From Steinernema hermaphroditum (lineage: Eukaryota; Nematoda; Chromadorea; Rhabditida; Steinernematidae): 64,000 nt of DNA. The notes below the pieces were generated by a model that saw only the letters and a program-made list of their open reading frames with translations, was not told where the DNA came from and ran no database searches. The DNA is taken from NCBI GenBank assembly GCA_030435675.1, contig CM059623.1, forward strand, positions 3,994,012 to 4,058,011, written 5' to 3'. A program made the translations under genes and the position numbers. Below, one piece after another: positions 9,730-20,461 of the stretch; within the stretch, counting starts at the first letter, position 1; every line of letters starts with the position of its first letter.

Positions 9730-10125
9730 AAAATTTCATCCCTTCTGGCCTTTTGGAGAGCAGCCTTCAGCGAGTCGATTGTTGCGTGAGGGAACCCGAT
9801 AGGTCTTCTCCTCTCGTGGTGCTCCAGATTGAGAGATGGGAATCAAGTTCGGATTTTTTGAGGGCCAATATTCCTCGATCCGTTGCTGACAGAAGTTCAT
9901 GTTTTGGATGCGTGGGCCTGTACCCGGGCATTGGGCATTGCATTGCGCCCATGGGGCAAACGCGTCTCTCAGAATCAGATCCTGGTAGACAAAGGCATTG
10001 ATCTTGTAGATAAAATGTTCATCTTGACATGTTTACCATGCGGCATGGCCCTGATTCCAGAAGGCCTGCAACACCAGAGAGCTTTCATACCCAGTGATTG
10101 ACGTCCAGTGTTCCTCTTTTGATAC
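9730..10125 (-). pseudogene. Degenerate mariner/Tc-type transposase fragment
   Basis: Reading the minus strand in shifting frames gives stretches typical of a mariner transposase C-terminal half: KINAFVYQDLILRDAFAPWA (compare the family's 'gvKin...yY...IL...PWa'), then NFCQQRIEEYWPSKNPNLIPI, which matches the conserved WP-x-x-SPDLNPI box. Stops and frame changes break it, and catalytic acidic residues are not all recognisable. No terminal inverted repeats were located. It is a dead DNA transposon remnant. Confidence 0.65.
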
Positions 10126-10697
10126 TTTCGCCCTCCTCTTGTACTTTTAATCCCGCATTCCATATCACCTCAATGTTTACTCTCCTCTTTTTAGTTCATC
10201 AAAAACGTAAGCCCTTCTCGGATAATCGAAGACAAGGGCCTCAAGTGCCCAATCACTTTTTGCATTCCCATCCGCGCGTTTCCTATTCCTTTTGAAAGTG
10301 GAATTGTCCACTCGTAAAGTCAACAGGCCACCGGCTGCAAAAAGCGCCTCCCGCTGTTTGCGCTGGGTGTGTCCACACAGCGTCACGTCAACCTCGCCGA
10401 GCTCATCACCGCATTCAGCAGCTGTACACTCTCCAAATTTCACGGCTAATCCACGCCTGTTTATTCGCCCGGCGCCTTCACAGCGACGCCGACGGTGGCA
10501 CGCAGTAAACTGACACGCGGCGCAGTTTGAGTCGACGGCGATCGCTGTGTGTGGGCGACGTGATGTTGTGAGCGGAATCGAATCGCCCGCATCGCAGCTT
10601 GTTTTCGCATATTTCGCCAAAAATTCCTGTCGGCGCTTCCTCGATGTGCGTGTGACTCAGCTGCTGGTGATCGATCTGAGTCGCCGACGTCCTTATC
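10126..10697. other. 5' region of the galactosyltransferase gene
   Basis: GC-rich sequence with overlapping open frames on both strands (for example 147 codons, minus, 10177-10620) but none with a recognisable domain. It probably contains the promoter and 5' UTR of the gene starting at 10698; no TATA box was seen. Confidence 0.4.
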
Positions 10698-13600
10698 ATG
10701 TTCGTCAAAAACACCTACTCGCTCGTTTACGTTCTTATCGGCGTCGCTATTGGCCTGTTGATCTCGTTCCTCGCGTCTCCTGATTACGCAGCCGTCGGCC
10801 GATATGGCTATCAGCAGAAGCCGGCCACCAACGAGTAAGTTTAGTTTGATTTTTGTCTTGATGAAATCGTTGAAAATATGAAATTTACGGTCATGGAAAT
10901 GTCTCGAATTTGGGTTTCTTTTTTGCGACCATTACAGCTTTTTAAGATAGATGATCTAGCGCCAATTTTTTGACATCCAACTGAAAGCGTCGAACTCACA
11001 ATGATCGCTATGCATCGGGCTCAAACTTTGCGGATTAGTACGCCGATATGTTGCTAGTAATCCCCCAAAAAAATTAATCTCCGATGGTTGAGTCAGCTGT
11101 ATCAACCGGCAAAGTTCGATCTCCATTTGCTTGCCTGATAAGAGGCGCCTTTTTAGGATATGCCTTCTTTCGTATTGTGTTTTTTGAAAGGACGCAATTT
11201 TTAGGTTGCTAAGGAAACACAAATTAGCGTGTCCACAAATTCTGCAGAGTGTCTGCATCAGGTTGCTTCTTAGCAACCCGTGGAAAGCAAATGTCCCCAT
11301 TAAGGAATGTGAGCAGACACACCAGAAAAGGAGGCGCCCTTTCAGGTTCCACTCCTTTCCTCCTCAGTAATTAAAATATACGCTACGAATAAAAAAGAAC
11401 GTTTATTGGCTAAAGGCACACAAGGCTCTTCAAGGTATTCACCGTTAGCTTAAACAACTTTAACCCACTTATCGGGCAAAACCCGCATACCGCGCACACA
11501 GAAAATGCGGGTTTAACCGCCTTCTGGGAGCCGAGACTATCACTGAGCCAACAACGATGGCCGAGAACGACCGCTCACTCAACTCATCCGAGTGAACGAG
11601 GAAGCGATTGGACAACCCGTCCGGTCGCTGGGGGTACAAATGAAAGACTGTCCAAATTCTGTCCAAAACACCAAATGGACATTGATCATTGTATGGCTTA
11701 TAACCTCAAATTCTTTGTCGATCTTTGTCTCCAAAGTGCGCTTTTGTTTATCAGTATCGTATTGCGAGGATGTGACGCCGTAATCGACATAAGCATAGAT
11801 GCAAACTGATTGCGAAATTAATCCGAATCGGCATCTCTGGACATGCATTCTCGAACAAGGCGGCCAGCTTGTTAACGTTACCAGCATTTTGTGAACCGTC
11901 GTTCCGATCATGAATCTGCGGAATTCTGTTTCCGAAAAACGGAAATTTCAGCGTTTTCTTTGCCAATTTTCGTTTCCGATTTACAAAATTTTATTTCCAC
12001 GCATCCCTGGTTCCGATCATCTGAATTCACGTCCAAACAAGCATCATAATGGATGACGCACATGAGTTTATGGGCAGTTTAGAGTAATTTTTGTTGATTT
12101 AGAACGATGATTTAGCTGATGACTTCTTTTTGAAAATCGCTCGGTTGCAGATTACCCGCAAGATTTTTTTCTTCTCCAATTCTCAGCAATTGTCAGAACT
12201 CTTTCAAGCATAATCCAATTACGGAAATACAAGTACGTGAAGGTCATTCATGCTTTAGTCTAGTTTTTTTATAGAATAACCAAATGCTCTAAGAAAGGGT
12301 TACTGTATTTTGAGTCATAATCGAAAGATCGTGACCACATGTAATCGGGCTCGGTTTTTGTGTTTATGCAAATCGGAATCGGAATTGCGGATTTCTGATT
12401 CGGATTTCTGAGCTCCTATCCGAACCGTCAGCTCTTACTCGCAACCCTGAGATGCCGACCGTGTCGAAATGTGTTAGAGGTTAGGCTGGAGATTTGAACT
12501 CAGTGACCACCATAGTTGGGCGAAGAGCGAAGACAAAAGGCACTTTCAAGCTGATCCATGACCACCAGAGTTGTCACTGACCACCGATCAGTGAAGCATT
12601 TCTTAATTGCATATTCATGAGGCACAGTAAATACCCGGTTCTCTATGTGATCGCTATTTATGCATAGATGGCGACTTGGCTCAGTTAGCATCACTGGCAA
12701 TAACATATTCTATGTATCTTTTTAAGGAAACGGGTACTTATGGAACTAGATGAGAAGTCATTAATTTCCAACACAGATTACCCAAAATGGGTGTATTTTT
12801 TACTAATTTTAACTGTTAATAATCGATTCGAAAAATGTTTAAAAAAGGCGTTCGCTGATTGATTGAATCATCAAACTGATTGCTAAAGAAAGCTAAAAAA
12901 AGCTAAAGAAGTACGGTTTGTCAAAGGTAGCTCATCTTCTTGGCCAATTGTTGACTCGTTTTCTATGTATTCTAGAGGCACCCTATAAAGCACTGATTTT
13001 TACTGTGTACATATTTGTTTAATGCCAAAGATCAATGACAATAACTATTTACTCACCTGAACAAATGCGTTTTATTCGGGGGCGTCAATCGTCACGTTTT
13101 TCCATCGTTTTACAATAGTCTACCGTGCCATCTGCGCAAACTGTGCTTTTCCATTTCAGCGACGGTCACGGCCACCACGACGCTCATGGCGAGGAGGAAG
13201 TGGACGATTCACACGCGCCCGAGGCGATTTTGAAGTTCCACGGAGGGGTGAATTACTCGCATGGCGGTGAAACCGAGGTGGCCGACATGGTCAAGGAGAA
13301 GGTTCGAGTGTTCTGTTGGATCCTGACCGGAAAGCAGAATCACGACAAGAGGGCGAAGCACGTGAAGGCGACGTGGGCCAGAAGATGCAATAAGTTCGTG
13401 TTTATGTCCTCGGAAGAGGACGCTTCGCTGCCGTCGATCAACTTGAATATCTCGGAGGGCAGAAATCACCTCTGGGCGAAGACGAAAGGCGCTTTCAAGC
13501 TGATCCATGATCAGTACATTGTAAGTTTCAAATTGGTCAAAAAGAAGTCAGATTGTACACAGAAGCCTAGCTACGATGAGCCCTAAGATAGCCGCTTTAG

Positions 13601-14773
13601 AGGCCATCCAAGAAGATACTGAAATTTCGATTTAAAAACCGATTTCTTTTGATTTTTTTTGATTTTTTTTTCTTTTTATTCTGCCATGACCTGGTACCTC
13701 TAAACCCGCAAAACCGGACTTAGCCTTACCCTTCGTTTGAACGCAGTTTCTTCCTTTTGTACATGTAGTTTGTTAGGCAAATTTGGGCTCACTAGATGCT
13801 CAAAACACTGTTGAGCAAAGCTCTGTCCAATAGAAACAAGGAAGTGATCAAATAGTGCATAGAAGCCTAGCTACAAATAGGTTTAAGACAGCCCCTGTAG
13901 AGGCTATCCAAGACGATTCAAAACGATCCAAAACAGGAACCGATTACACCATCGTGTTCAGCGAGCATTTCCAGATCTTTTCTGCCATGTCCTGGTACTT
14001 TTAAACTCTCAAAACCAAAGCCAATCAGTTCCGTAAGCCTTACCCTTCGTTTGCCCGAATTGTCCATCTCTTTCTAAATCTGTCATTCTAGAACGACTAC
14101 GACTGGTTCCTGAAAGCCGACGACGACACCTATGTGGTAGTCGAGAACCTCCGCTTCCTACTCCTCCCACACTCCCCCGACGAACCCGTCTTCTTCGGCT
14201 GCAAGTTCAAGCCGTTCACCAAGCAGGGCTACATGAGCGGCGGCGCCGGCTACGTGCTCAGCCGCGAAGCGCTCAAGAAGTTCGTCAACGAAGGCCTGCC
14301 GAATCCGAAGAAATGCTCTCCGAACGAGGGAGGCGCCGAAGACGCGGAGATGGGAAAGTGCCTCGAGCGGATCGGCGTCAAGGCCGGCGACTCTCGCGAC
14401 TCCGAGGGACACCATCGCTTCCTCCCCTTCGTGCCTGAGCATCACCTCATTCCTGGTCACATCGACCCGACCTTCTGGTTTTGGCAATACACGTACTACC
14501 CTATTGATCAGGTACTGTAACCCAGCCTTCCATCTGTAATGCTCTCTTTAGGGTCCTGGATGTTGTAGCGATTACGCTGTCTCCTTTCACTACGTCAACG
14601 CGAATCTTATGTACGTCCTCGAGTACCTCATCTATCACCTTCGAGCCTTCGGCATCGCCCCTAGACAGTACTCTGGCGACGCGATGAAAGCCGCCTACAG
14701 GGATGCCGTGACAAACATGGGCGCCGATGATGTCTTCAAGAAGAATGTCACCACAGTCACCAAGAAGCCTTAA
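10698..14773 (+). CDS. Core-1 beta-1,3-galactosyltransferase (C1GalT1, T-synthase family)
   Basis: Four exons (10698-10834, 13160-13520, 14092-14511, 14552-14773) join in frame to 379 residues. It is a type II Golgi membrane protein: a short cytoplasmic N-terminus, then a signal anchor ([19 protein letters not shown]), a His/Asp/Glu-rich stem, then the catalytic domain. Landmarks are [31 protein letters not shown], the DxD metal site in [11 protein letters not shown], and [16 protein letters not shown] with the downstream [19 protein letters not shown], all diagnostic of C1GALT1. The family transfers galactose from UDP-Gal to Ser/Thr-linked GalNAc to make the core-1 O-glycan. Intron 1 is 2.3 kb and contains a stray copy of part of exon 2; intron 2 contains a 200-bp duplication; intron 3 is 40 bp. 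A poly(A) signal follows at 14917. Several C1GalT-like paralogues exist in nematodes, so I do not assign a symbol. Confidence 0.93.
12515..12562 (+). pseudogene. Exon-2 fragment duplicated in intron 1 of the galactosyltransferase
   Basis: About 45 bp here match the 3' part of exon 2 (13474-13513): 'tgggcgaag...' through 'ctttcaagctgatccatga', with a 6-bp insertion and a few substitutions. There is no acceptor or reading frame to make it a usable exon. It looks like a remnant of an older local duplication of the exon. Confidence 0.7.
13552..14055 (+). repeat. Direct duplication inside intron 2 of the galactosyltransferase
   Basis: Two units of about 190 bp (about 13555-13745 and 13858-14055) share ordered words: 'agaagcctagctac', 'gaggc(c/t)atccaaga', 'ttctgccatg(a/t)cctggtac' and 'agccttacccttcgtttg'. 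A T-rich tract lies in the first unit. No coding content. Confidence 0.7.
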
Positions 14774-14916
14774 AACGTCAAAACTTCCACACATCTTAGG
14801 GTCAACCTAGCGGGTAATCTCTGTCATATACCCAAGTGATGTTCCGAATGCTTTACTACTAGTCAACTCCAAAGGCCTTCTAATAATTTTTAAGTTCTTG
14901 CCGAAAATGACGCATA

Positions 14917-14922
14917 AATAAA
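14917..14922 (+). terminator. Poly(A) signal AATAAA
   Basis: Canonical hexamer 144 bp after the galactosyltransferase stop codon. Confidence 0.6.
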
Positions 14923-15309
14923 TTATTTATATGCTGAGAGAGATCAGGCTCAGCGTTCGCCAGCTGATTTGAGGAGTTCTGTAGACGTAAACAAGCCTGT
15001 ACATGTGTCGTCATCTGCTTACGGTAGGCTAATCAAAGTGGAGAAAGCGCCTGGTCAAGCTTAGATGAGCCCTAAGCCAGCCAAGAGCCACTTCTACAAA
15101 TCACTTAACCTCATAACGGTAATTTCATTAATAACTTAACAATGTAAGACAACCACGCTTTCGCCTATGAGTCACCCGCTCTACCTTCTATGCCTGCACT
15201 GGATTCAGTATTCTAGCGTTTCTATGTCGATCTCCCGCCAGTCGCGTAAAGAGTCAAGTTTTTGTTGGAAACTGAAAGAAACTATGTGTCAGATACAAGT
15301 GAAACAAAG
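14923..15309. other. Intergenic between convergent genes
   Basis: Sits between the 3' ends of the galactosyltransferase (plus) and the zinc-finger gene (minus). No gene or repeat recognised. Confidence 0.4.
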
Positions 15310-16416
15310 TCATGAAGACCATTCTGCGGTATTGTCATTGTTATTCTCGTCGTTGTCGGTGTGGTTGCTCTGGCTTATCCGATTGGATTCCGCTCTTCTC
15401 GCCTTCTTGATCGCCTTCTCTTCACGCCTCGCCTGTAGCTCCTCTGCCGCACACGGAGTCAAGCCCTTGCACTGTTCGTGATGTGTTGGGAAGAGAGTCG
15501 ATGCCGGTCTGCCGTTCACAAACTTGACCTTCGCCGTGCTGTCCCGTTTTCCGTAAAGATTGTCGCATCGACTACATCGGTAGTAGAGTGTATTCGACCC
15601 AGGTCGCCCTTTTCCTCCTTGGCGATACAAACGAACAACGTTGCCGCTGGGGTCGGTGACTCGAAGTGCCGGAAGCTTCCCTCTGGAAAGCACCAGTTCG
15701 AAAGGCTCCCCAGGGGCTGGATTCGGCAAAGTTTGAGAAGTGGATGGGAAGTGTGGATCGTATCCGTTGAAAGAGACACTGTTCGGATCCTCGTGAATCT
15801 CGTAAAACACTCGCTGGCCTTGGGGATCAGTGCCATGAACAGCCACTGGGACAAGTGAGTTGATCGCTGCTTCGAGTCGCTGAACGTCAGCAGTAAACTT
15901 CTGCTCCAGCCGCTGCACAGATTGTTCCAGCCTCTTTTGTCCTTCGAGTATTGCTTTGACCCACGCGGGACTAGGCTCTGCTGAGCTTGACTGAGAAGTC
16001 TGGGGCTCTTCGTCGTCGATGATCTCGACGCTGGGAGCACGGTTTTCTTGGTCTTTAAAGATTAATCATTACAAATCCATTGAACGCTCTGTCCAACGTA
16101 CCTGTAGATATTGTGCCGCGCTCTTCATCAGGTGGTATTTCTTGGAATCTATTTGATAGTTGGCTACGCGTTTGAATTTTCTGAAATTAGAAAGAGTTAA
16201 GAGAATGTAAAAAGTCAATGAACTTACCCGCCTCTTACAGTATCTATAAAGATTCCCACTGTCGATTCGTCTTCCGATGAGGGCAGATATTCTCTCAGAG
16301 GCTTCCCGATAAGTCATCGATTCAGGAACACTTTCCACGATCGCTTGCACTTCGGGTGAATCGTAGTCGATACGCGTGCGTCGAACCTTTGCTGACGGTG
16401 TTGGAGCTGGAACCAT
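15310..16416 (-). CDS. FLYWCH-like zinc-finger protein, nematode-specific
   Basis: Three exons on the minus strand (16416-16228, 16180-16102, 16052-15310) join in frame to 336 residues. Residues 1-63 form a basic helical region (YREASERISALIGRRIDSGN then LYRYCKRR) that may bind DNA. The middle is acidic and Ser-rich (EIIDDEEPQTSQSSSAEP) followed by a predicted coiled coil (ILEGQKRLEQSVQRLEQKF). From about residue 190 there is a Cys/His module with F-E-L-V-L-SRGK...ALRV at its start, YYRCSRC in the middle and HHEQC at the end, which resembles the FLYWCH zinc finger (F/Y, L, Y, W/Y-C, C, H-x-H). The tail is very basic and then Asn/Asp-rich (DNDENNNDN). A nuclear, DNA-binding role is inferred. 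The FLYWCH call is by pattern only. Confidence 0.65.
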
Positions 16417-17608
16417 TGCTGAATTCTGAAAAACCGACGTTAGCATTTGATTAAGATTTTCGCAAAGTACGGTACGCCGCGCAAATGTGAACTTTGATCC
16501 ATTGGCGTTTCCAATCTGGAGAGATTAGGATCTGAGAAGCCCTAAAGCGCACTCTGCATGCAATAAGAGGATGAGAATAAGAGGATAAATGTCACATGAG
16601 GATAAAGATTTGTTTGTGCTGTCAGAAGAGTACTACTGAGGAGCTGTCAATATTCGTTCTGCTGGGGACTTTGCGTCGGCAATTCATCTACGGTTATTTC
16701 TATGTTTACGTATCTAAAGCTGTGAAGAAATGTTGCAATTTGCAGATTCAGTTCAAATGAGCCCTCAAGGCTAAGGCTACGCAGTAATAACTCTCTAGCG
16801 CGAAAAATTCTCATCAAATAACAGCGCTCTCCAATCATAAATTAACAAATGGCTGTGAAATGAGATACTAGGAAAATTGAGATAGATTAACCATGAAAAC
16901 AGAAAAATATGCTCGCAAATAAGCAGAACGAGGCCTCGCGGCTCCGGTACCCACGGAATACAATTGGAAAAGACGGAGAAATTATCCAAGAAAGCGTCGA
17001 GAAAAGTGAAAAACAAGTGATTACTCATATCTCGCACATTCTCGTATATGACTCAAGCCTTTATCCACTCTGTTTATGTTTGTATGCATTTCCGAGTGGG
17101 AATACATATGAAAACATGCGTATAATTTCAAAAAACGACATGAAAACGCGAAGTCGGTTGAAAACGGATGTAGAACGACGACTCCGTATTAACCAGAAGC
17201 ATTTTTTGGTCAGTATGCCCGGGTGTTATGTGCTAAATACAGAGGAAAAACAAAAAAGAGCAAATCAGCTGAAAAAGAACACAAAAAATCTGCAAATTTA
17301 CGAACGCACGAAGATTACCAAATCTCTCGTCGTTCCCTATGTTTTCGGAGAATTTTGCACCTCTCCCCGGCTGAGAACTGAACGGCTAATCACTCATTTC
17401 TCTCCACCGTCAACGCCTCAAATCAAAAATTCAATTTGCTAATGCCCGTTTCAGGCGCCGCCAGCCGACTTTCGACGATTTCCGTCGGCACACCGAATTT
17501 CGCGCGCCGGAAAGTGAATCATAAGGTCGTTGCCGTGCCGCGCCGTTTTCTTGTGACCTCGATAAAATTCACGATTTGTCCGTTTTTCTTACAGGCTGCC
17601 CCCGCCCG
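16417..17608. other. Divergent intergenic region
   Basis: Lies between the start of the minus-strand zinc-finger gene and the start of the plus-strand DHHC gene, so it holds two promoters. A plus-strand open frame of 177 codons (16909-17442) shows no domain and AT-rich codon use, so I do not call it. Two acceptor-like sites near 17446-17456 (gtttcag) and 17584-17594 (tttttcttacag) precede the DHHC start; the latter may be the SL trans-splice site, as only 14 bp separate it from the ATG. Confidence 0.45.
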
Positions 17609-19362
17609 ATGGGGTCGTGCGACTGTATGCGGGAGTTCTGCTGCTGCCTCGTTCGAGTCGTCCGATGGATTCCCGTGGTGTTCGTCTCCTCGGTGATCGT
17701 GTGGGCTTCGTACGCCTACTTATTCGAGTTGTGCTTCTGTGAGTTGAGGCAAATAATCCGCTTGTTTACTTGCTTGTTTAGTTCATTTGTACGTTGAAAA
17801 GGACGCCAAAGTCAGAGCGGGTCTCTATGGGATCGTCTTCATCATTCTCATGTTGTTGTTTGTGGCGTCGTACGCACGAACGATCTTCATGCCGGTGGGA
17901 TTTCCGCCTCGAAAGGTTTGTGACGTTTATGTTGACGAACGTTGTATGTGAAAGCCATGCGAAAACAGCGAGATATGCGCGAGCGGCCTTTGTTTGCCGA
18001 GGGAGATGCTTTACGCGAATTTTTGAGTATCTACACGAGAAAATCCCGCGGATTCATATAAGGGACGTTAAAGAGACGTTAAATATCTTCGGTAACGATT
18101 ATCAAGCCAGTAGAAAAACACACACAGCGATTTATTTGTAGGTGGCAAATACAATAAAACTTTTGGAGTTTTCTTCGAACTCCATGTTTATAACTGTTCT
18201 CCTCTTTTCAGTTCTACTTCACTCGTGAATGGCAGGACGAAATCAAGGCATCACGGGACGAATCAACCACTCAAATGATTATCAACCGTTTCGTGCACCT
18301 CCAGGGAATTCCCGTAAGAAATCGAAATTACGACGGCGGATACCGCTATTGCGTGAAATGCAGTTGCGTGAAACCCGATAGAGCGCACCACTGCAGCGTT
18401 TGTGGACAATGTGTCCTAAAATTTGACCACCACTGCCCATGGGTCAACACCTGTGTCAACTTCTACAATTATAAGTTTTTCATTTTGTTCCTCGGCTATG
18501 GATTTACTCTGTGCATCTTCGGAATGGCAACGAACCTCGAAACTGTGATTAATTTCTTTGAGTATACGCCGCACAAGACCATATCAAGCATCCAATTAGG
18601 AATTTTATTCTTGCTGTCGGCCGTCTTCAGTATATCGCTGGCCGCGTTGTTCTTCTATCACCTGTACCTGACCGCGAGGAATAGGACGACTTTTGGTAAG
18701 TTGGGGCTTGCTGTGGCTAGGTGGGGATGGAATGAGGTTTCATATTGCTTGTGCATACTATCTATTTTGTCTTGCAGAGAGCTTCCGCTCCCCGATGCTC
18801 GAGAATGGCCGAGAAGACAAGCACTTTTTCAACCTCGGCGTCCGGCGGAATTACCGCGAAATCTTTGGAGAGTCGCCATGGCAATGGTTTCTCCCAACAT
18901 GGACCTCGTAAGTATTTCTATTACTTTCTCACCTCCCTTTGTCCACCCGTGCACGACTGATCCTACGCTTGCCTCCCGTTTTAGCCTCGGTGAAGGGTGC
19001 ATATATCCGGAACGCGGTCAGCGAGAAGCTTGTCCAGTGTCCTGGTCGTCTTCGTCAAGAAACCAACCTCCCGAATCTGTTGTTCTCGACTCAAAAGTTG
19101 AGCTCGCTTACCCGGAGAATGGTCACGTTGTATAATATTTCCTATCGTTTATGTTTGCTTTTTCACGCACTTCCTTGGTAAAGCGTTGTCGATCAGTGAC
19201 CGCTGAACGTCGTTCTCTTTCAGGGAAGGCAACGGCATAACGTTTCACGAGCGCTCGGCCTTCGGTGAGCGCTACAGTCTTCTGCGGACGGTCGACGAGG
19301 ACGACGACCTCCTCGGCGACGACTCCGACGTCGAAGTGTTTAGCGCCACAGAGCTAGTGTAG
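17609..19362 (+). CDS. DHHC-type protein S-acyltransferase (ZDHHC2/15/20-like)
   Basis: Exons 17609-17738, 17782-17915, 18212-18695, 18778-18907 and 18985 onward join in frame. The protein has TM1-TM2 ([40 protein letters not shown]), a cytoplasmic Cys-rich domain ([21 protein letters not shown], then [13 protein letters not shown] with the catalytic DHHC Cys), and TM3-TM4. It continues with [27 protein letters not shown] and [12 protein letters not shown], as in animal ZDHHC2/15/20. Family members palmitoylate proteins at Golgi or plasma membrane. The 3' end is uncertain: exon 5 can read to a stop at 19135, or splice into a last exon after the acceptor at 19221-19223 whose acidic frame ([18 protein letters not shown]) ends at 19362. 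Joining these in frame needs a weak donor within exon 5, so alternative C-termini are possible. Confidence 0.9.
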
Positions 19363-19639
19363 ATTCAGCATTTAGACACTTTGCATAGTTTTAACACATT
19401 CACTCTTCCCGTCAAAGCCCAAACTGTGTCCGAATGATCTGGTTGTTTGTATATATTGCCACGAGTGTCACCAATTTCTGTATCATATTAAGCGTTATTG
19501 CGGGGTTTAATAATTTTATATTTTCCTGTGAGACGTTGTGTCCGCTGTCCAAAGATTTTGAGAGCAATAAAAATGTGCCATTTGCATCGGATTAGACCGC
19601 TTTTGGAAAGTGCGGAGAAGAGAACCGATCACCCTCGAT
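19363..19639. other. 3' flank of the DHHC gene
   Basis: AT-rich sequence with an AATAAA at 19567, which could be a distant poly(A) signal. No gene seen. Confidence 0.4.
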
Positions 19640-19745
19640 CGAGAATGGTACGTGAACACAAGGGTAGATGTAGACGACTAGGGGCGGTAGCAGACAGGCA
19701 AATTCTCACGTGCGGTGCTCACTCCTCTACAAAGTGCACGTGCAA
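19640..19745 (+). repeat. SINE-like repeat shared with intron 1 of the cadherin gene
   Basis: Words such as 'tgaacacaagggtaga', 'gtag(c/t)agacaggca(a/g)attctcacgt' and 'gctcactcctctac' occur in this order here and, on the minus strand, at about 44835-44940. That other copy ends in a box B (GGTTCGAATCC); here the box B end is missing. It is a dispersed tRNA-derived repeat lying directly upstream of the next gene. Confidence 0.65.
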
Positions 19746-19827
19746 GATGCACTGCGACGTCTTAATTCAGTGGAGATGTCTAAAATTCTCCATAAAAGCG
19801 ATTCAACGCGGCAAGCTGCTCGTCGTC

Positions 19828-20387
19828 ATGCGCCCTTTTGTGTTCCTGTACGCCGTCCTGGCCATTTTCTACATCGCCGAAGGCACGCCCTTCAGGGATG
19901 AGCAGGGGCTGCAGAAGAAGATGGATGAGGCTAAGTTGTTGGGTACGCACCTCATGCTGTCTTTGACTCATTTCGGAATGACTCGTTGCAGAGACGACTT
20001 TGATGGAGAAGATAGCCGAAATACGGGCGGAAATGAAAGCCAGGCGCGGCAGGATTCCGCGCTCCACTACGATCGACGAGAAGGAGAGGAGGCTCGGCAG
20101 GTTACCTCATGCTGTTTTTTATTGAATGACTCATTACAGCGAAATATTTGATGAGGATAGTAGCCGAAAAGCGGGCGGAAATGGAAAATGAGGTCGAGGA
20201 CTCTACGACCGCTCCTGTCGTTGAAGGCGTCAGGGATATTCTCGAAACTGTGAAGCCGATGACACGCGGCAGTAGACACGTGGATAAGCTACCTGTTGTT
20301 GACGTTGTGGTCGAGCGTATCACGAAGGAAGAATCTAAAAGTCAGGAAATTGTTGTCGAAAAGCTTCCTACGATCGACATTTTCTAG
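19828..20387 (+). CDS. Small secreted protein with a duplicated, possibly alternative exon
   Basis: Exon 1 (19828-19942) encodes a signal peptide (MRPFVFLYAVLAIFYIAEG). Two similar exons follow, each behind a similar short intron: exon 2 (19992-20100, ETTLMEKIAEIRAEMKARRG) and exon 3 (20140-20387, KYLMRIVAEKRAEMENEVED). Exon 1 to exon 3 gives 120 residues in frame, ending EKLPTIDIF. Exon 1 to exon 2 reads in frame to a stop at 20123-20125 inside the next intron (82 residues). Exon 2 to exon 3 is out of frame and would stop after 18 residues. The simplest reading is alternative use of exons 2 and 3, or a recent duplication that has spoiled exon 2. No family recognised; the mature protein is short, charged and helical. 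A poly(A) signal lies at 20418-20423. Confidence 0.6.
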
Positions 20388-20417
20388 ATTTCTTTGTTGT
20401 GCTTATCGACATTGAAT

Positions 20418-20423
20418 AATAAA
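20418..20423 (+). terminator. Poly(A) signal AATAAA
   Basis: Canonical hexamer 31 bp after the stop codon at 20385-20387; the next gene converges from the other strand 40 bp further on. Confidence 0.6.
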
Positions 20424-20461
20424 CAAGTCGCACTATATTCGCTCTCTCAACATATAACAAT

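Noticed and set aside
16909..17442. A 177-codon plus-strand open frame
   Set aside because: No domain, AT-rich codons and no conserved-looking block; it lies in the promoter region of two divergent genes. It could be a lineage-specific gene, but nothing supports it.
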